Of a DNA stretch of 64,000 nucleotides, positions 9,328 through 23,231 are shown one piece after another. Position 1 is the first letter of the stretch, and the number at the start of each line of letters is the position of its first letter. The notes under the pieces were generated by a model. The model was given only the letters and a program-made list of their open reading frames with translations. It had not been told where the DNA came from and ran no database searches. The stretch comes from Gordonia effusa NBRC 100432 (GTDB lineage: Bacteria > Actinomycetota > Actinomycetes > Mycobacteriales > Mycobacteriaceae): NCBI RefSeq assembly GCF_000241305.1, contig NZ_BAEH01000096.1, positions 62,001 through 126,000 of the forward strand. The letters run 5' to 3'. A program made the translations under genes and the position numbers.

Positions 9328-12300
9328 TCACTGTTCCTTTCGGTGATGGGCGATGTAGGCCGGTCGATCAGCTTGTGGAGCGGCGGTCGCGACGATGTGC
9401 GCGAACTGTACGACGTTCTCCGGCAGCAACATTCGAGCGTGACTGCAGTCGGCGGCCACGTCGCGGATGTGTCCGGTAATTCGGTCGATCCAATCGAGGC
9501 GGGCCGCCGAGCCGTGAGAGGAGTCCGCGGAGGCGCTGACGAAGATCGCGTCGCCGACAAACGTTCGCGGTTGCCAGCTGGCGGCCAGCGGACCGGCCGC
9601 GGAGAAGGCCGAGTGAATCGACGCCAGGTCAGCGGCGGAGAGGTCGGCCAGGGGTCCGCCACCCGCACGCACGACGTCGGCGACGGTAGCCAGATCCGGC
9701 TCCCCGTTCATTTCCGAGGTGTCAAAACCTAATTCTCCCAACAGTTCTCGTATCGATTCGGCCTGGTGCAGGTCCGGGTGATCGGCCAGTACATAGGAGT
9801 CGAGAAGGATCAGCTTGTCGACGGTTTCGCCGTCGCGTTGCAGCCGTACCGCCATCTCCTGCGCGATCAGTCCGCCCAGGGACCATCCCAGAAGGTGGTA
9901 TGGGCCGTGCGGTACGGCGGTGCGGATCCGGTCGACGTAATCCTTCGCGAGTTCGCCGATGTCACGCGCCGGCGCAGCGCCGCTCAGGGCCGGATTTTGC
10001 AGGCCATAGACGGTGCGGGCGGGATCGACATGTGGCAGCAGACTGGTGAAGCTCCAGGCCAGGCCGATGGCCGGGTGAACGACAATCAGCGGTGGATTGT
10101 CTTGGGAGACAGGCTCTGTACCCGCACGCAGCGTGAGCAGCGGCCCCAGCGCGGATGATCCCGCGGCGGCGGGTTCGTCGAGCGCGGCAGCCAGCTCAGC
10201 CGCGGTGGGCGCGGCGAAGACATCGGGTACCGACACGTCCCGGCCCAGCGCTTTCAGGCGGGTCACCACCGTGGTCGCCAGCAGTGAATCGCCGCCGATG
10301 TCGAAGAAGTTGTCCTCGGCACCAACCGATGTGACGCCCAGGACATCGGCGAAGACATCCGCGACCGCGGCCTCGGTAGCCGACGCCGCCGGACGGCTGG
10401 TCGCCACCCGTGGCGCGGGCAGCGCGGTGCGGTCGAGTTTGCCGACGGCATTCATTGGCAGTGCGGTCAATTCGGTGATCGTTGCCGGCACCATATGGCG
10501 AGGCAGCACGCGCGCCACAGCGCGTCGGAGTGCCGCGGTATCGATCTCGACCTCGTCCTGATCGGCGGTCACGTAACTGTGCAGGACCGTTGACCCCGAC
10601 GTCGTGTCGGTGACGGTCACCGCTGAACGCACCAGCGGCTGGGAACTCAGCGTGTTGTCGATCTCGCTCAGTTCCACCCGGAACCCGCGCACCTGTACCT
10701 GATTGTCCGCGCGACCGGCATAACCAAGGGTGCCATCGGCAGTCCACCGAACCCGATCACCGGTGCAGTACATGCGCTGTCCGGCATACCGCTCGCCGAG
10801 AACCATTGGCGCGCAGACATATCGAGTGGCGGTCAACTGCGCGCGGCCGTGATAGCCGCGGGTCAGTTGATCGCCGAGCAGGTATAGGTCGCCGACGACC
10901 CCGGCGGGCACCGGATGGAGTCGCCCGTCGAGCACTACGGCACCGACGCCGCGGTGTGGACCGCCGATGGTCACCTCGGTGTCGGGAGCCAGCGACTCGG
11001 ACTCGGTAGTAATGATCGTGGTCTCGGTGGGGCCGTATACATTTCGGATGTCCCGCCCGACCGCCCAGCGGCGTACCAGCTCAGGTGAGACGGCCTCACC
11101 TCCAACGGCCAGCGTGGTCAGTTCCGGTACGTCGGCCGGCGACATACTGGCGACTGCGGCAGGGGTGATGAACGCGTGGGATACGTGATGGCGGTTGAGG
11201 AACGAGGCCAGATCATCGCCACCGTAAATGGTTGTCGGTGCGATGACGAGTGTCGAGGTTCCTGCGGCGGCGAGGAGGAATTCCAGTACCGACGCGTCGA
11301 AACTCGGCGACGCGAAATGTAATACACGTGAGTCGGCGGTCGGCCGCATGGTCTCAGCGAGTGCGTCGTGGACCGCGGCCAGGCCGCGATTGGGAACCAA
11401 AACGCCCTTGGGAGTGCCGGTGGAACCCGAGGTGTAGATGACATACGCGAGCTGATCGTCCAGTATCGGCCGACCGCGTTCGAGATCGGAGACAGGTGCC
11501 GACGGCTGCTCCGAAAGCTCGTGTGTCACAGCGGGATCGTCGAGTACAAGCGACGTTATCCCGGCGGGTACGTCGGAGGCATGGTCACTTGTGGTGACCA
11601 TGGTGCCGACGCCCGAATCGCTGATCATGTGAGCGATCCGCTCCGCGGGATAGGTTGGATCAACCGGCAGGTAGGCACACCCGGTGCGAATAATCGCCCA
11701 GATCGCCACCAGAGCATCGATGGAACGCGGAATCGCCATCGCGACGACCGATTCGGGGCCCGTAGCGACCCCGCGCGCCAACAATAGACGAGCGAGGCGG
11801 TTGCTGCGGTCATCGAGCTGACGGTAGGTGAGGGAGGTAGTGCCACTGGCCGGGTGTTCGCCGATAGCCGCCACTCCCAACGGGTTTCGACGGACAGCCT
11901 CGTCGAGGAGGTCGGCAAAAGTACGTGGCGCGACGGCCGGTGGACCGGACACCGGGCATAGTGCGGCCACCTCGAGTGGGTCGGTGACCCGGATATCGCC
12001 GACGGCGCGATGCGGGTCGGTAGTGAGCGCGCGGACCACACGCAATAGCCGGATACCGAATTGCTCAGCGGTGTCGGGCAGGTACCGATTGCGCGCGTAG
12101 GTCAGCGACAGCGCGGGATGAGGCGCGTCGGCGCTCATACCCGTTGCGGTGAATTGGAGGTCGAATTTGGCTGTTGGAGAGTCTATTTCGGCGACTTCGC
12201 CGACCAGCCCGTCCGCGATCTGCAGTTGTTCACCGGAGATCGAATCGGCGTAGTCGTGTACCGACAACGCGACTTGGAATAGCGGGTGCCGGCCGGGTAG

Positions 12301-15300
12301 CCGAGGCGGATTAATGGCACCGATGACGTCATCGAATGGTGCGTCGAGGTGGTCCCAGGCGTCCAGGTCGGCATCGCGGATCGTGCCGAGGAGTGTCTGG
12401 GCGGTGTCGGCCGGATCAATGGAGGTGCGCAGGGCCACCGTGTTGACGAACATGCCGACAACGTCGCGGAAGTCGCCGCCCGGTACCGATCGATTGGCTA
12501 CCGGGGTGCCGACGACGATGTCATTTCCCACACCGAGGCGGTTGAGAAGAATCGTTGTCGCGCAATGTAAAACGGTGAACACCGATGTCGAGTTCCGGCG
12601 TGCCGCCTCGACGATCGCGTCGCGGAGTTCGGTGTCGACCGCGATGGTGACATTGCCGCCACCGGTGCGGTCGGCGACAGTCCGATCGGCGATCGGACTG
12701 GACTGCGCCGGCGCGCCGGTCAACTGGTCGGTCCAGTACCGCAGGTCGTCCTGTTCGCCATCCTCGTCAAGCGCGGCTGCCACCGCATAGTCGCGATAAT
12801 CCACTGCCGCCGGTTCCCATCGGGCGGTGCGACCGGCGCTGCGCTCGGTATACGCGTCGATCAGGTCGGCGACGAGGATCGGCAGCGAGGCACCATCGGC
12901 GGCGATGTGATGGATGACCAGGATCAGTGAGTGCGTGGTTCCCATCGAAGTTACTGCGGCGCGTATCGGTGCATCGACGCTCAGGTCGAACGGCTGCTGG
13001 GTGAGCGCCTTGATGACCGTGTCCGGGTCATCGGTGGTCGGGCACAGTGACCCGATCACCGAATCAGCGTCATCGCCGACGACACCGATCGGACCATCAT
13101 GCGTTTCCGGATAGATCGTCCGCAGTACGGCATGTCGCGCGACGATGTCGACAAGTGCGCCGCGGAGTGCGGCGAGGTCGAGGTCGCCGGTCAGATTCAG
13201 TCGCAGCGGTATCGCGTAGTCGACCGAGTCCGGCGCACTTCGATACAGCGACCACAGTCGCTTCTGCATGGGGGCCAACGGGATTCGTTGCGGACGCGGG
13301 CGACTGTCCGGGGCTGGCGCGTCGGGCAATTGTTCATCGGCGCCGGTCTCGTCCACATCGAGCAGCCCGGCCAGCACCCCGACGACAGGATTGTCGAATA
13401 CGTCGCGAACGCGCAGCGGAGTGCCGCGATGGACCGCGTTGATCCGGCTGACCACGGTAGTTGCCTGCAGTGAGGTACCGCCTGCGTCGAAGAAGTCGTC
13501 GTCGATGCCGATCGGCCGCTGGAGGGTGTCGCTCAGAATTCCGACGACGAGCCGCTCGGCGGCCGTTCTCGCGTCGCGGACCGGCATCGATGAGGCCGAG
13601 GCTGGACCGGGTGCGGGGAGTGCGGCACGATCGACCTTGCCGTTCACCGTCGTCGGAATCTTGTCCAGCACGGTGATTGTCGACGGAATCATCTGACGGG
13701 GCAACCGCTGGGTGAGGTAGTCGACCAGCGTGTGTTGTGTCGGCGGCTCATCCTCGCCGGCGGTGACATAGGAAGCCAGTCGTGCCGAATCGCCGATGCC
13801 GTCGATTACGGTCACTGCGGTCCCAACACTCGGGTGTGCGGCCAGTGCCGAGTCCACTTCGTCGAGTTCGATGCGGAATCCACGCACCTTGACCTGGCGA
13901 TCGCTTCGGCCGCGATAGGTCAGGACCCCTGCGGTATCCATCGATGCGACGTCGCCGGTGCGGTACATGCGCGCTCCGCCAATCGATGTCACCCCGAGTG
14001 GAGCCGCGACGAATCGACCGGCGGTCAGGCCGGGCTTGCCGTGGTAACCGTTCGCCAGACCGGCTCCGATCAGATAGAGATCACCGGGCGTATGCGGCGG
14101 GAGGACACGAAGCCGGCTGTCGAGTATCAACGCGGTGCTGTCTGCGACCGGCGTGCCGATGGTGACTGGCTCGCCCGGCGACAGCTCGGACATTGTTGCC
14201 ACGATGGTTGTCTCGGTCGGTCCGTAGCAGTTGAGGAAGCGGCGATCGCCGGTCCGCCACCGGTCGACCAGGTCGCTACCGAAGGATTCGCCGCCGACGG
14301 CGAGGCAGCGCAGGTGTGGCAATTCGCGCGGCTGTGCCGGTGCCAATGCCGCCGGGGTCACGAATGCGTGGCTAATCTCTTGTGCGGCAAGGAAATCGAC
14401 GAGTTCGTCGCCGCCGTAGATAGTCGGTGGAGCGATGACCATGGTGGCGCCGCTGTCGACCGCCAGCAGTAGCTCCAGCATCGCGGCGTCGAAACTCGGC
14501 GAGGCGAAATGTAACGTCCGGCTATCGGGGCCGACGCCGTAACGCACGGTCTGCGAGGCGGCGAAGGCCGCCAGGCCACGATGCGTCACCGACACACCCT
14601 TGGGTGTCCCAGTGGTTCCTGACGTGTAAATGATGTACGCGCGACCGTCGGTGTGGCGGCCGATGCGCGGCGGTTCGCTGTGGCCGGCGCAGAGGTCGTC
14701 GGTCGTTAGCCACCAGATCTCATGGGGCACGGCGTCGAAGTGGCTGTCGGAGGTGATGCCCAGCAGCGCACCTGAGTCGGAGATCATGTGCTCAACGCGC
14801 TGTGCGGGGTAGCGCGGGTCGATCGGCAGTACGGTCGCACCGGCCTTCGCGACTGCCCACACGGCGATGACCGATTCGATCGAGCGGTCGAGGGCAACCG
14901 CGACGACGTCGTCGAAGCCGATGCCGAAGGAGATAAGCGTGTTCGCCCACCGGTTCGCCGATTCATCGGCCGCCCGGTAGGTGAGCGTGGAAATGCCGTC
15001 GTCGAGCGCGCATGCCGATGGTCGGTCGTTCACCGCGTGCTCGATCAACTCGGCGAGGTGGCGGGGTGTGACGGCCGGGGACCCCGCGGTGGATTCGGCT
15101 GCGGCATCGGTCGGCAAGGCGAGCGAATAGTCGCCGACGGCGCATGTCGGGTCGTCGGCCACCCGGTGAGCCAACGCGCTGAATCGATGAGCCAGGTCGA
15201 CTACTCGATCGTGACTGAAAACGGCTGTGTCGTAGGTGAATCGAGCGATGCCGTTTCGAATACGGATCTCGAGGTCGAAGCGGACGCCACCAGTCTCGAC

Positions 15301-18300
15301 TTCCATCGCCGACACCGCCAGCCCGTCGAAGGCAGGGATGGCCGCCTCGGTTGCAGCGAGCGGCACGTCGTCGAAAGTCAACGCGATCTGGAAGAGCGGG
15401 TGCCGTCCGGTGCGGGGCGGTTTCACCGCTGCGACGAGTTGCTCAAACGGCATATCCGAATGCGACAGCGCGTCGAGATCGGTTCGACGGACCTGCGCGA
15501 GCAGATCGCTGAAGGTCATATCGCTCCGGACGGCAGTGCGTAGCGGAACCGAGTTGACAAACATGCCGACCAGACCGGCCAGTCGAGAATCGGCCCGACC
15601 GGCAACCGGCGTTCCGATAGTCAGATCGCTTGTGCCCGAGCCGATATGGGTTTGCGGATCGGCGTGCATCCGGTGTAGCAGGGTGGCCAGGATCGCGTGG
15701 ACGGTCATGAATTCGGTGGTGTCGGAGCCGGTTTGGGCATGCAGGGCGGTGCGTAGCGCGTCGTCGAACTCCACCTCGACCACTCCGGCCGTACTGTCTG
15801 CCGATCCCATCGCACCGGCATCCGACGTCAGGATCGGGCCGCTATCGATACCCGCCAGTTCGTCGCGCCACCACTGCGTGAGTTCGTCAATGCGACGTGG
15901 GGCCTCGGCCCCCTCGGGGTGCGGTGTGTCGTCGTACCCCAGGGACCGAGCCTGCCACCGTAGGTAGTCCCGGTAGGAAATGGGGAGCGCTGCCTGCTCA
16001 GGGGTGCGCTGGGCATGTAGATCCGCATAGGCGCCGGCGATGTCGTGGGCTAGCGGTGCCAGGGAGGCGCCATCGGCGGCGATATGGTGAATCACGACGG
16101 TGAGTCGATGCACGACATCGGCGCAGGTGCTATCAGAGATCCGGTGCAGTACTGCGCGCAGTGGCGTATCGACGGTCAAATCGAATGCGGCAGAGGCAAA
16201 TTCGCGTGAGCGTGCGATCCAGGTCGACTCGTCGACTGTTTGCGGAGCCAGGGACACACGTACCTGCTCGGTTGGCTGTACCCGCAGCGTTGGTTGCCCG
16301 TCGTGGGCCGGGTATGTCGTTCGCAGTGGTTCGTGCCGTGCGACGACGTGGGTCAGCGCCCCGGCCAATGCTCGGGTGTCGAGGTCGCCGCGTAATTCGA
16401 GGGCGAAGGCGATGTTGTATGCACCCGCCGCGACGTCGTCGGTCTCCGAGCCGTCGAATTGGTTGAGGAACCACAGCTGTTGCTGAGCGGGTCCGGGCTT
16501 CACCTCCGCGTCGGGATCATGAATTAACGGCACCGGGGCGGGCCCGTCCGACTCGGTCGGTGTGAGGGTGGCGAGGGTTGCGATCGCACAGATGCGAGGG
16601 TCGTCGAAGAGCGCGCGAACGGCGATACGGGTAGCGGCTCGCTGCTCCAACTCGGCGGCCAATTGTGTTGCCAGCAGCGAGTTCCCACCGAGTTCGAAGA
16701 AGTCGTGCTCGCGGCCGATGGTGGCGACGTCGAGTCCGAGTAGCCGCGCGACGGTCGCGGCGACCGCGCGCTCGGAATCGGTTCGCAGCGGTTCGTGATC
16801 GGCGGTGGGAGCCTGCGGGGTGGGTAAGGCGCGCAGATCTACCTTGCCGATCGGGGTAGTGGGAATCTTGTCCAGCGCGACGACGGCCGAGGGGACCATA
16901 TGTTTCGGGAGTTGATGGGCGAGCTGGTCGCGCAACATGTGGGCGTCATCGGAATTCAGTTGCGCCCCAGCCACATAGGCGACGAGGCGGGCCGAGTCAC
17001 CTTCACCGGCGACGACGGTGACTGCCTCGTTCACCTTGTCAGCGGCGACAAGCGCGGCGTCGATTTCGCCGAGTTCTATCCGGTGCCCGCGCACCTTGGT
17101 CTGATGGTCGGCGCGTCCTCGAAACTCGAGTGTGTGATCGGACCGCCAGCGAACCAGATCGCCGGTGCGATACATACGTTCGCCCGGTTCCGCGTACGGA
17201 TTGGCGACAAATCGTTTAGATGTCAGTGGGTGGACACCGTGGTAGCCCCGCGCGAGGTGGGTTCCGCACAGATACAGCTCACCCGTGGTGCCCGGTGCGA
17301 CCGGCCGCAGCCGTTCATCAAGGACGAGTGCGGCTACGCCGCGGATGGGACGCCCGATGGTCACACTGTCGGCTGGCGAAATGTCCTGCGACATAGTCGC
17401 TACCACGGTCGCCTCGGTTGGGCCGTAGGCGTTGAACAGGTGTTTGTCGCCCGACCACCGCCGGACCGATTCGGCATTGGGATGCTCACCGCCGATCACC
17501 AGTGTGTCGAGGTCGGGAAGATCGTCGGGGGACATGGTGTGCAGCAACGACGGCGTGAGGAAGGCGTGGGTTACCCGCGCCGTGGCCATGAGCTCGGAGA
17601 GTTCGCGACCGCCGACAATGCCGGGTGGCACGATATGCATCGATGCCGCCGCGCTCACCGCCATCAGTGCTTCCAGCACCGAGGCATCGAAACTGGGTGA
17701 GGCGAGGTGCAGCGTGCGACTCTGCGGAGTGAGTCCCAACCGCGAAACCTGTTCCGCCGCAAAGTCGGCGAGGCCGCGATGACTGACGATGACACCCTTG
17801 GGTACGCCGGTCGTACCCGAGGTGTAGATGAGATACGCCGGTTGGTCCACCTCAACCGGAGAATGCCGGTCATCGTCGGAGATCCGGTCGCCAGGGCGAG
17901 TATCCCAGTCAGTCCGGGTCGCCGGGTCGTCGAGGTCGATGATGGTGACGCCATCGACCGCCGCCGGTGGCTGGCCGGTCTTGTTGAGGCCAGCGGTAAC
18001 AAGGAGCCGTGCACCCGAATCTGCCAACATGAACGAGGTGCGCGCCGGCGGGTAGTCCGGATCTATCGGAACCCAGGCAGCACCTGACCGTACGACCGCC
18101 CACACCGCCACCACCCAGTCGATGCCGCGTGGCAAGGACAGGGCGACGAAATCTTCGGGGCCGGCGCCCGCCTCGATCAGTATGCGGGCCAACCGATTCG
18201 ACGCCGCGTCGAGTTCGCGGTAGGTGAGTGCTTGGCCGTTCACCGTGTCGGCAACCGCTACCTGGTCGGGTTCGGTGGTCACCGCGCCGGCCAGTAGCCG

Positions 18301-21300
18301 TGAGAGATGTTCGGCCGGCCTCGGCCCGGTTCCGGTGGCCGGCACCAGGTCGAAACGTTCGGACGGGTCCAGCACGCAGGTGTCGCCGACGCTCGTCTGC
18401 GGGTCGGCGGCGACCCGGCGTAACAGTCGAGTCAGCCGCGACGCCATGCCAGTCATCGTCTCGCGGTTGAAAAGTTCTGCGGCGTAAGTGATTTCGACGG
18501 CGAGTTCTCCAGCGCCCTCGCGGTCGGTGAAGGTGAACTCCAGGTCGAATTTGCTGGTCTGGGTATCCACGCGCGCCGCCGTCGCGGTCAGACCGGCGAA
18601 CTCGAGTTCGACGCGCGGTGTGTCCTCGATCGCGACCGACACGTCGAAATATGGTTGCCCGCTGCTGCTCCGGGGCGGATTGAGTTCGGTGACCAAGCGG
18701 TCGAAGGGGACATCGGCATGGTCGAATGCCGCGAGGTCGTTGGTACGCACTACCGCGAGAAGGTCGGCGAATGACGAATGCTTGTCGACCGGCGTTCGCA
18801 GTACCAGTGTGTTGACGAACATTCCGACCAACTCGTCCAGATCGCCATCGCCGCGTCCCGATACCGGTGTGCCGATGACGATGTCATCGGAACCCGCCAT
18901 GCCGCGTAGCAGTGTGGCCACTGCCGCGTGCAGCACCATGAACATCGTCACGCCCTGCTCGGTAGCTAGCTCGGCCAAGCGTTTACGAGTCGCTCGGTCG
19001 ATCTGAGCGCGGACAGTTGCTCCACGGCGATCGGTACGGCCCGACGGCGCGCGGTCGTATGGCAGATCGGAGTCGACCGGCGCGTCGGCGAGAGTGTTGG
19101 CCCAGAAGCCGACCTGGCCGGCAGCGGAGGAGTGCGGATCGTCGAGCCACGCGGCGCGATCGGCGCTGACTTGCTGATAGGTAACCGGGAGCGTGGCCGG
19201 CCCCGGCTCCTGCCCGGCCCGGCGGGCGCGGTACGCGTCGGCGAAGTCACTGGCGAATGGCGCCAACGACCAACCGTCGGCCGCGAGGTGGTGAATGACC
19301 ACCGCGAGAGTGTGGTCTTGTTCCCCATGCTGAATGAGTCGAGCTCTGATCGGCAAATCAGTGGAGAGATCGAAAGCCAGTGCGGCGTAGTCACGGACGC
19401 TCGCCGGATCGGCTGGTGCCGAGGTAATCAGCTCGACGTCGAACTGGATGTCGTCGACGGCGCTCACCCGCTGGTACGGGCGGCCGGCATCGTCGACCAC
19501 CGTCGTTCGCAGCGGTTCGTGGCGCGCGACTACGTCGCGTAGCGCCGCCCGCAAGGCGTCGACATCGAGTGCGCCGATGAGCCGAACGGTGAACGGCATG
19601 TTGTAGGTCGCGGCCGCGGCGGGGTCGAGTTTGGTTGCCAGCCAGATTCGGTGCTGGGCGGGGGACAACGGAACCGGGCCGTCGATCTGGACATGGACGG
19701 GTGCCGGTGTGTGATCGACATGCTCGGAGATGTCGAGGGCACGCAGCGCTTCGGCGATGCCGCTGACGTCGCCGGCATCGAAGATGGCACGGAGGCCGAG
19801 TTGAGCGCCGGTCGCCGCCGACAGCCGTGCCGCGACTCGTGTTGCCGAGAGCGAGTTTCCGCCCAGGTCGAAGAGATTCGAGGTCATCGAGACCGTCGGG
19901 ACGCCGAGTACCGCGGCGACCGTGTCATGGACCAGTGCTTCGAGTTGCGTTGTTGGGGAACGATATTCGCTGCTCGTGAGGTTGGGGGTCGGTAGTGCCC
20001 GGCGGTTGAGTTTGCCGCTCGAGGTTGTCGGCAGTGATTCGCAGACCATCACGACAGTCGGGATCATATGGTCGGGTACCAGTGCCGCCAACTCGGTTCG
20101 CAGATCTCGCCCCTCCAGCCCGCTGCCGGTGACATATCCGACCATGACGTCGTCGGCGAGTAGGTCGTCGCGAATCACCACGCCGCTCGCGCGTACGCCG
20201 GCCAGCGTCGACAACGCCGCTTCGATCTCGCCGAGTTCTACGCGTTGCCCGCGGATCTTCACCTGATCATCGCTGCGGCCCAGGTATTCCAGGGTGCCGT
20301 CGGGGCGTCGTCGCACCAAATCGCCGGTGCGATAAAGGCGTTCACCACTGCCGAACGGGTCTGCGACGAAACGTTCGGCGGTGCGGCCCGGCCAGTTCTG
20401 GTAGCCGCGGGCCAGTTGAATCCCGCCGAGATACAGGTCGCCGACCGCGCCGTCGGGGATCGGAGACAGCCGACGGTCGAGCACCTGGGTCTGGGTGTTC
20501 CATACCGGACGGCCGATAGGAATAGTGGAATCGGTTGCCGCGCAATCATTGTGGAAGGTGACGTCAATCGCGGCTTCGGTTGGTCCGTAGAGATTGTGCA
20601 CGGGTGAATGGGTGATTTCGGTGGTGGCCGCGACGGTCCGTGGAGTGAGCGCCTCGCCGCTGGTGAAGATCCTGCGAAGCGGTTCTAACGCCGCGGGCGT
20701 GTCGGGATCGTCGCCCAGGACGTCGGCGAACGCGGACAGCATCGACGGAACGAAATGTGTTGTGGTTATTCGTTGGTCGGCGATCAGCGCGCGCAGATAC
20801 CACGGATCGCGATGCCCACCGGGCCGGGCGATGACGAGTGCCGCGCCGGTAATCAGCGGCCAGAAGTATTCCCACACTGAGACGTCGAAGGTCGCCGGCG
20901 TCTTCTGTAGGACGCGGTCCGACGGTGTAAGGGGATAGGTGTGTTGCATCCAGAGCAGTCGGTTGACAATCGCCCGATGGCTGATGAGCACCCCCTTGGG
21001 GGCACCGGTCGAACCCGAAGTGAATAGCAGATAGGCGCCATTGTCTGGGTGCGGGGCTGCGGGCCCGGCCGCGGTTTCGGTGCGCAGGTCGCCGATAGTT
21101 GTTGTCGGGAAATCGATGTGGTGATCGTCGCCGGAGGTGATCACCAGTGACGGTTGGGCGGTCGACAGGATATGCTTCCGCCGTTCGTCGGGCTCGGCCG
21201 GATCGAGCGGAACAAAGATTGCTCCGGCGCGAATGATCGCATGCAAAGCCGTCACCTGGTCGATGCCGCGGTCAAGCAGCACGCCCACAACAGATTCCGG

Positions 21301-22848
21301 ACCGATTCCGCGCGCGGACAACGCATCTGCGACCTCGGTGGTGCGAGCGTCGAATTGGTGATAGGTCAGGGTGTTGCCCTGTGGATCTACTACAGCCGGG
21401 CGATCGGTGAACCGTACGGCTGCACTGCGGAGTAGGTCGGTCAGGGTGGTAGCGCCGAGTTCGATGCTCTCGCCCGCACAATTTTCGGTAATCCGGATGG
21501 CCTCGTCCCCCGACAGCATGCTCAGGTCGGTGGCGCTGCTGGTTGTTTCCGACACCACGAAACGCGTGAGGAAATCGATCAGCCGGCGGTGATGGGTTTC
21601 CACGTCGGCGCGGTCGTAGACGTTCGGATTGGCTTCCAAATCCAACCGCATACCGCCGACCATGCAGTCGTAGACATTGACCGACGCATCCTCGACCGGA
21701 CCGGTTGAGAGAATGTTGAGCGCGCCGTGCAGGTCGCCGAAGTCGATGTGCTCGAAGAACAGCATCACGTTGACCATCGGCCCGAAGAAGCCGCGACGTC
21801 CGTTCGCCGCGCCGAGGACGTCGCGGGTGATGTCTTCGTGCCGAAAACGCTGATGCCGCAACGCCTCCTTGATTTCGCCGTTCACCTCGCGTACGAGGTC
21901 GCCGAGCTGCTGCGGGTGGTCGTGGTCGATGCGACTGCGGATCGGAATGACATTCGAGGTGAGCCCGGCCGAGGTGCGCAGGATCTGCGTATCTCGTACC
22001 GCCACCGGCAAACTCAACATCGCTTCGTCGGCGTTGTTATAGCGCGCGAGATACAGCGCGACGGCCGCGGTAATGACCGATGCCGGCCGAACGCTGAGGC
22101 CTTCGGCCATCGAACGCACACTGTCGACCACGTGATCGGGCAGCGGTGCCGAGCAGATGGTGGCGACCGGTGCCGCGACGTCTGAGTGGGTTGAGAATGA
22201 CGTGACCAACGGATCGTCGGCGAATTGACTGGTCCAGTGTTCGCGATCGTCGTCGAACCGGGTCGAGGCGCGGTAGTCGCTGTCGATCGTTGCGATCTGC
22301 TCCATGCCGGCGATGTCGGCGGCGGGTACCGGCTCATCGGCGGCAAAAGCTGTGTAGCGCTGGGCGACTCGCACCATCATGTACATCGCCGCGTAGCCGT
22401 CGAAAGCGAAGTGGTGGCCCCAGCAGTACCAAATGCTATGGCCGTCACCAAGATTCAATAGGTACGTCACCAGAAGGGGATCGGTGAACAAATCGATCGT
22501 CCGGGATCGGTGGTCGTCTATCCAGGTCAGCGCCGCTGCACGGGGATCGTCATATCCGGAGAAGTCCTTGCGGCCCAATCGGATCTGTCGCTCCTGGTCG
22601 ACGACGACCATCGGTTCGACATCGTCGTCGGATTGGTGAACCAGCCTCAGGAGCGCGGCTTCGGTCTCGATCCCGGTGTCGCGTACCGCGTGGTCAAGCA
22701 GATTCGCATCGACCTCGCCGTGAAACTCGACGAAGGCCGAGACCGACATCGGCACGTCGGGATCGATCTGCTGTGCGTAGTAGATACCTCGTTGCGCGGC
22801 GGTCAGGCGAAGTGCGCAGGTATTGGGGACGGCTTGTTCGATGGTCAC
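9328..22848 (-). CDS. four-module non-ribosomal peptide synthetase, EntF-like first module and thioesterase
   Basis: This 4506-aa enzyme reads C-A-T-C-A-T-C-A-T-C-A-T-TE. The four condensation domains keep HHxxxDG (HHFAFDG, HHLAADG, HHIAADG twice, near residues 165, 1188, 2255 and 3315). Carrier sites are GGNS near 996 and 2052, GGTS near 3122 and GGDS near 4184. The TE has GWSLGG near 4325, an Asp in LLDSY and a His in DCSH. Aligning by eye to GrsA gives specificity residues DVWHFSLID for A1, which matches serine, and DALFVGAVV, DALFAGCIV and DALFAGVII for A2-A4, which look hydrophobic but match no code I am sure of. No epimerase or methylase domain is visible. Start is GTG with GAGGAGGA upstream. 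An N-terminal C domain means an acyl or aryl starter is expected. First in a unit with MbtH and the ABC exporter. Confidence 0.95.
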   Translation of the reverse strand: MTIEQAVPNTCALRLTAAQRGIYYAQQIDPDVPMSVSAFVEFHGEVDANLLDHAVRDTGIETEAALLRLVHQSDDDVEPMVVVDQERQIRLGRKDFSGYDDPRAAALTWIDDHRSRTIDLFTDPLLVTYLLNLGDGHSIWYCWGHHFAFDGYAAMYMMVRVAQRYTAFAADEPVPAADIAGMEQIATIDSDYRASTRFDDDREHWTSQFADDPLVTSFSTHSDVAAPVATICSAPLPDHVVDSVRSMAEGLSVRPASVITAAVALYLARYNNADEAMLSLPVAVRDTQILRTSAGLTSNVIPIRSRIDHDHPQQLGDLVREVNGEIKEALRHQRFRHEDITRDVLGAANGRRGFFGPMVNVMLFFEHIDFGDLHGALNILSTGPVEDASVNVYDCMVGGMRLDLEANPNVYDRADVETHHRRLIDFLTRFVVSETTSSATDLSMLSGDEAIRITENCAGESIELGATTLTDLLRSAAVRFTDRPAVVDPQGNTLTYHQFDARTTEVADALSARGIGPESVVGVLLDRGIDQVTALHAIIRAGAIFVPLDPAEPDERRKHILSTAQPSLVITSGDDHHIDFPTTTIGDLRTETAAGPAAPHPDNGAYLLFTSGSTGAPKGVLISHRAIVNRLLWMQHTYPLTPSDRVLQKTPATFDVSVWEYFWPLITGAALVIARPGGHRDPWYLRALIADQRITTTHFVPSMLSAFADVLGDDPDTPAALEPLRRIFTSGEALTPRTVAATTEITHSPVHNLYGPTEAAIDVTFHNDCAATDSTIPIGRPVWNTQTQVLDRRLSPIPDGAVGDLYLGGIQLARGYQNWPGRTAERFVADPFGSGERLYRTGDLVRRRPDGTLEYLGRSDDQVKIRGQRVELGEIEAALSTLAGVRASGVVIRDDLLADDVMVGYVTGSGLEGRDLRTELAALVPDHMIPTVVMVCESLPTTSSGKLNRRALPTPNLTSSEYRSPTTQLEALVHDTVAAVLGVPTVSMTSNLFDLGGNSLSATRVAARLSAATGAQLGLRAIFDAGDVSGIAEALRALDISEHVDHTPAPVHVQIDGPVPLSPAQHRIWLATKLDPAAAATYNMPFTVRLIGALDVDALRAALRDVVARHEPLRTTVVDDAGRPYQRVSAVDDIQFDVELITSAPADPASVRDYAALAFDLSTDLPIRARLIQHGEQDHTLAVVIHHLAADGWSLAPFASDFADAYRARRAGQEPGPATLPVTYQQVSADRAAWLDDPHSSAAGQVGFWANTLADAPVDSDLPYDRAPSGRTDRRGATVRAQIDRATRKRLAELATEQGVTMFMVLHAAVATLLRGMAGSDDIVIGTPVSGRGDGDLDELVGMFVNTLVLRTPVDKHSSFADLLAVVRTNDLAAFDHADVPFDRLVTELNPPRSSSGQPYFDVSVAIEDTPRVELEFAGLTATAARVDTQTSKFDLEFTFTDREGAGELAVEITYAAELFNRETMTGMASRLTRLLRRVAADPQTSVGDTCVLDPSERFDLVPATGTGPRPAEHLSRLLAGAVTTEPDQVAVADTVNGQALTYRELDAASNRLARILIEAGAGPEDFVALSLPRGIDWVVAVWAVVRSGAAWVPIDPDYPPARTSFMLADSGARLLVTAGLNKTGQPPAAVDGVTIIDLDDPATRTDWDTRPGDRISDDDRHSPVEVDQPAYLIYTSGTTGVPKGVIVSHRGLADFAAEQVSRLGLTPQSRTLHLASPSFDASVLEALMAVSAAASMHIVPPGIVGGRELSELMATARVTHAFLTPSLLHTMSPDDLPDLDTLVIGGEHPNAESVRRWSGDKHLFNAYGPTEATVVATMSQDISPADSVTIGRPIRGVAALVLDERLRPVAPGTTGELYLCGTHLARGYHGVHPLTSKRFVANPYAEPGERMYRTGDLVRWRSDHTLEFRGRADHQTKVRGHRIELGEIDAALVAADKVNEAVTVVAGEGDSARLVAYVAGAQLNSDDAHMLRDQLAHQLPKHMVPSAVVALDKIPTTPIGKVDLRALPTPQAPTADHEPLRTDSERAVAATVARLLGLDVATIGREHDFFELGGNSLLATQLAAELEQRAATRIAVRALFDDPRICAIATLATLTPTESDGPAPVPLIHDPDAEVKPGPAQQQLWFLNQFDGSETDDVAAGAYNIAFALELRGDLDTRALAGALTHVVARHEPLRTTYPAHDGQPTLRVQPTEQVRVSLAPQTVDESTWIARSREFASAAFDLTVDTPLRAVLHRISDSTCADVVHRLTVVIHHIAADGASLAPLAHDIAGAYADLHAQRTPEQAALPISYRDYLRWQARSLGYDDTPHPEGAEAPRRIDELTQWWRDELAGIDSGPILTSDAGAMGSADSTAGVVEVEFDDALRTALHAQTGSDTTEFMTVHAILATLLHRMHADPQTHIGSGTSDLTIGTPVAGRADSRLAGLVGMFVNSVPLRTAVRSDMTFSDLLAQVRRTDLDALSHSDMPFEQLVAAVKPPRTGRHPLFQIALTFDDVPLAATEAAIPAFDGLAVSAMEVETGGVRFDLEIRIRNGIARFTYDTAVFSHDRVVDLAHRFSALAHRVADDPTCAVGDYSLALPTDAAAESTAGSPAVTPRHLAELIEHAVNDRPSACALDDGISTLTYRAADESANRWANTLISFGIGFDDVVAVALDRSIESVIAVWAVAKAGATVLPIDPRYPAQRVEHMISDSGALLGITSDSHFDAVPHEIWWLTTDDLCAGHSEPPRIGRHTDGRAYIIYTSGTTGTPKGVSVTHRGLAAFAASQTVRYGVGPDSRTLHFASPSFDAAMLELLLAVDSGATMVIAPPTIYGGDELVDFLAAQEISHAFVTPAALAPAQPRELPHLRCLAVGGESFGSDLVDRWRTGDRRFLNCYGPTETTIVATMSELSPGEPVTIGTPVADSTALILDSRLRVLPPHTPGDLYLIGAGLANGYHGKPGLTAGRFVAAPLGVTSIGGARMYRTGDVASMDTAGVLTYRGRSDRQVKVRGFRIELDEVDSALAAHPSVGTAVTVIDGIGDSARLASYVTAGEDEPPTQHTLVDYLTQRLPRQMIPSTITVLDKIPTTVNGKVDRAALPAPGPASASSMPVRDARTAAERLVVGILSDTLQRPIGIDDDFFDAGGTSLQATTVVSRINAVHRGTPLRVRDVFDNPVVGVLAGLLDVDETGADEQLPDAPAPDSRPRPQRIPLAPMQKRLWSLYRSAPDSVDYAIPLRLNLTGDLDLAALRGALVDIVARHAVLRTIYPETHDGPIGVVGDDADSVIGSLCPTTDDPDTVIKALTQQPFDLSVDAPIRAAVTSMGTTHSLILVIHHIAADGASLPILVADLIDAYTERSAGRTARWEPAAVDYRDYAVAAALDEDGEQDDLRYWTDQLTGAPAQSSPIADRTVADRTGGGNVTIAVDTELRDAIVEAARRNSTSVFTVLHCATTILLNRLGVGNDIVVGTPVANRSVPGGDFRDVVGMFVNTVALRTSIDPADTAQTLLGTIRDADLDAWDHLDAPFDDVIGAINPPRLPGRHPLFQVALSVHDYADSISGEQLQIADGLVGEVAEIDSPTAKFDLQFTATGMSADAPHPALSLTYARNRYLPDTAEQFGIRLLRVVRALTTDPHRAVGDIRVTDPLEVAALCPVSGPPAVAPRTFADLLDEAVRRNPLGVAAIGEHPASGTTSLTYRQLDDRSNRLARLLLARGVATGPESVVAMAIPRSIDALVAIWAIIRTGCAYLPVDPTYPAERIAHMISDSGVGTMVTTSDHASDVPAGITSLVLDDPAVTHELSEQPSAPVSDLERGRPILDDQLAYVIYTSGSTGTPKGVLVPNRGLAAVHDALAETMRPTADSRVLHFASPSFDASVLEFLLAAAGTSTLVIAPTTIYGGDDLASFLNRHHVSHAFITPAAVASMSPADVPELTTLAVGGEAVSPELVRRWAVGRDIRNVYGPTETTIITTESESLAPDTEVTIGGPHRGVGAVVLDGRLHPVPAGVVGDLYLLGDQLTRGYHGRAQLTATRYVCAPMVLGERYAGQRMYCTGDRVRWTADGTLGYAGRADNQVQVRGFRVELSEIDNTLSSQPLVRSAVTVTDTTSGSTVLHSYVTADQDEVEIDTAALRRAVARVLPRHMVPATITELTALPMNAVGKLDRTALPAPRVATSRPAASATEAAVADVFADVLGVTSVGAEDNFFDIGGDSLLATTVVTRLKALGRDVSVPDVFAAPTAAELAAALDEPAAAGSSALGPLLTLRAGTEPVSQDNPPLIVVHPAIGLAWSFTSLLPHVDPARTVYGLQNPALSGAAPARDIGELAKDYVDRIRTAVPHGPYHLLGWSLGGLIAQEMAVRLQRDGETVDKLILLDSYVLADHPDLHQAESIRELLGELGFDTSEMNGEPDLATVADVVRAGGGPLADLSAADLASIHSAFSAAGPLAASWQPRTFVGDAIFVSASADSSHGSAARLDWIDRITGHIRDVAADCSHARMLLPENVVQFAHIVATAAPQADRPAYIAHHRKEQ

Positions 22849-23176
22849 GCGATCCTCCTCGTGTTCTGCCGTTACACAAGTGCTTCGGGCATCGAGGGAG
22901 TGCGGATGGGTCTAAAACGAAGAAAAGATTGGATTTATTGTGATGTCCGGTTTCGCCGTCGAGTGGTGTCGTATCGATACCGGATTGACCAGGTAAATGT
23001 CGAATATGCGCAGACCAGAGTAGGTAATTCTGCATGCCGAATCTCATCGTGAATACTCACTAATCGCGTTATCGGAACAAATTTGGTGATTATCGTTAAT
23101 GTCCACCGCGATATAGCTAATGGTTAATTTCACTAAGGAATGGCGCGAGCGCCCCTGGCGAGTGCCGACACTAAAG
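22849..23176. other. non-coding gap upstream of the NRPS
   Basis: No credible gene lies here. The stretch is visibly more AT-rich than its surroundings, fitting a promoter region for the minus-strand NRPS. It holds a small palindrome (GTGA-N4-TCAC near 23050). I see no convincing -35/-10 pair and no IdeR-type iron box. Confidence 0.5.
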
Positions 23177-23216
23177 AGGCCCCGTCGCAACCCTTTCGAG
23201 AGTTGCGACGGGGCCT
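23177..23216 (-). terminator. rho-independent-type hairpin after the lipoprotein gene
   Basis: Perfect 15-bp arms (AGGCCCCGTCGCAAC and its complement) flank a 10-base loop. On the minus strand it begins 16 bases after the lipoprotein stop and is followed by CTCTTTAG. It should separate lipoprotein transcription from the NRPS operon. Confidence 0.8.
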
Positions 23217-23231
23217 ACGGGACCTGTGAAT

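Noticed and set aside
9328-22848. Epimerisation or methylation domains in the NRPS
   Set aside because: Carrier domains run straight into the next condensation domain and A8-A9 spacing looks normal, so none is supported.
22849-23176. IdeR-type iron box upstream of the EntF-like NRPS
   Set aside because: The best stretch (near 23120-23145) agrees with the consensus at too few positions to count, and no 2,3-dihydroxybenzoate genes are nearby.
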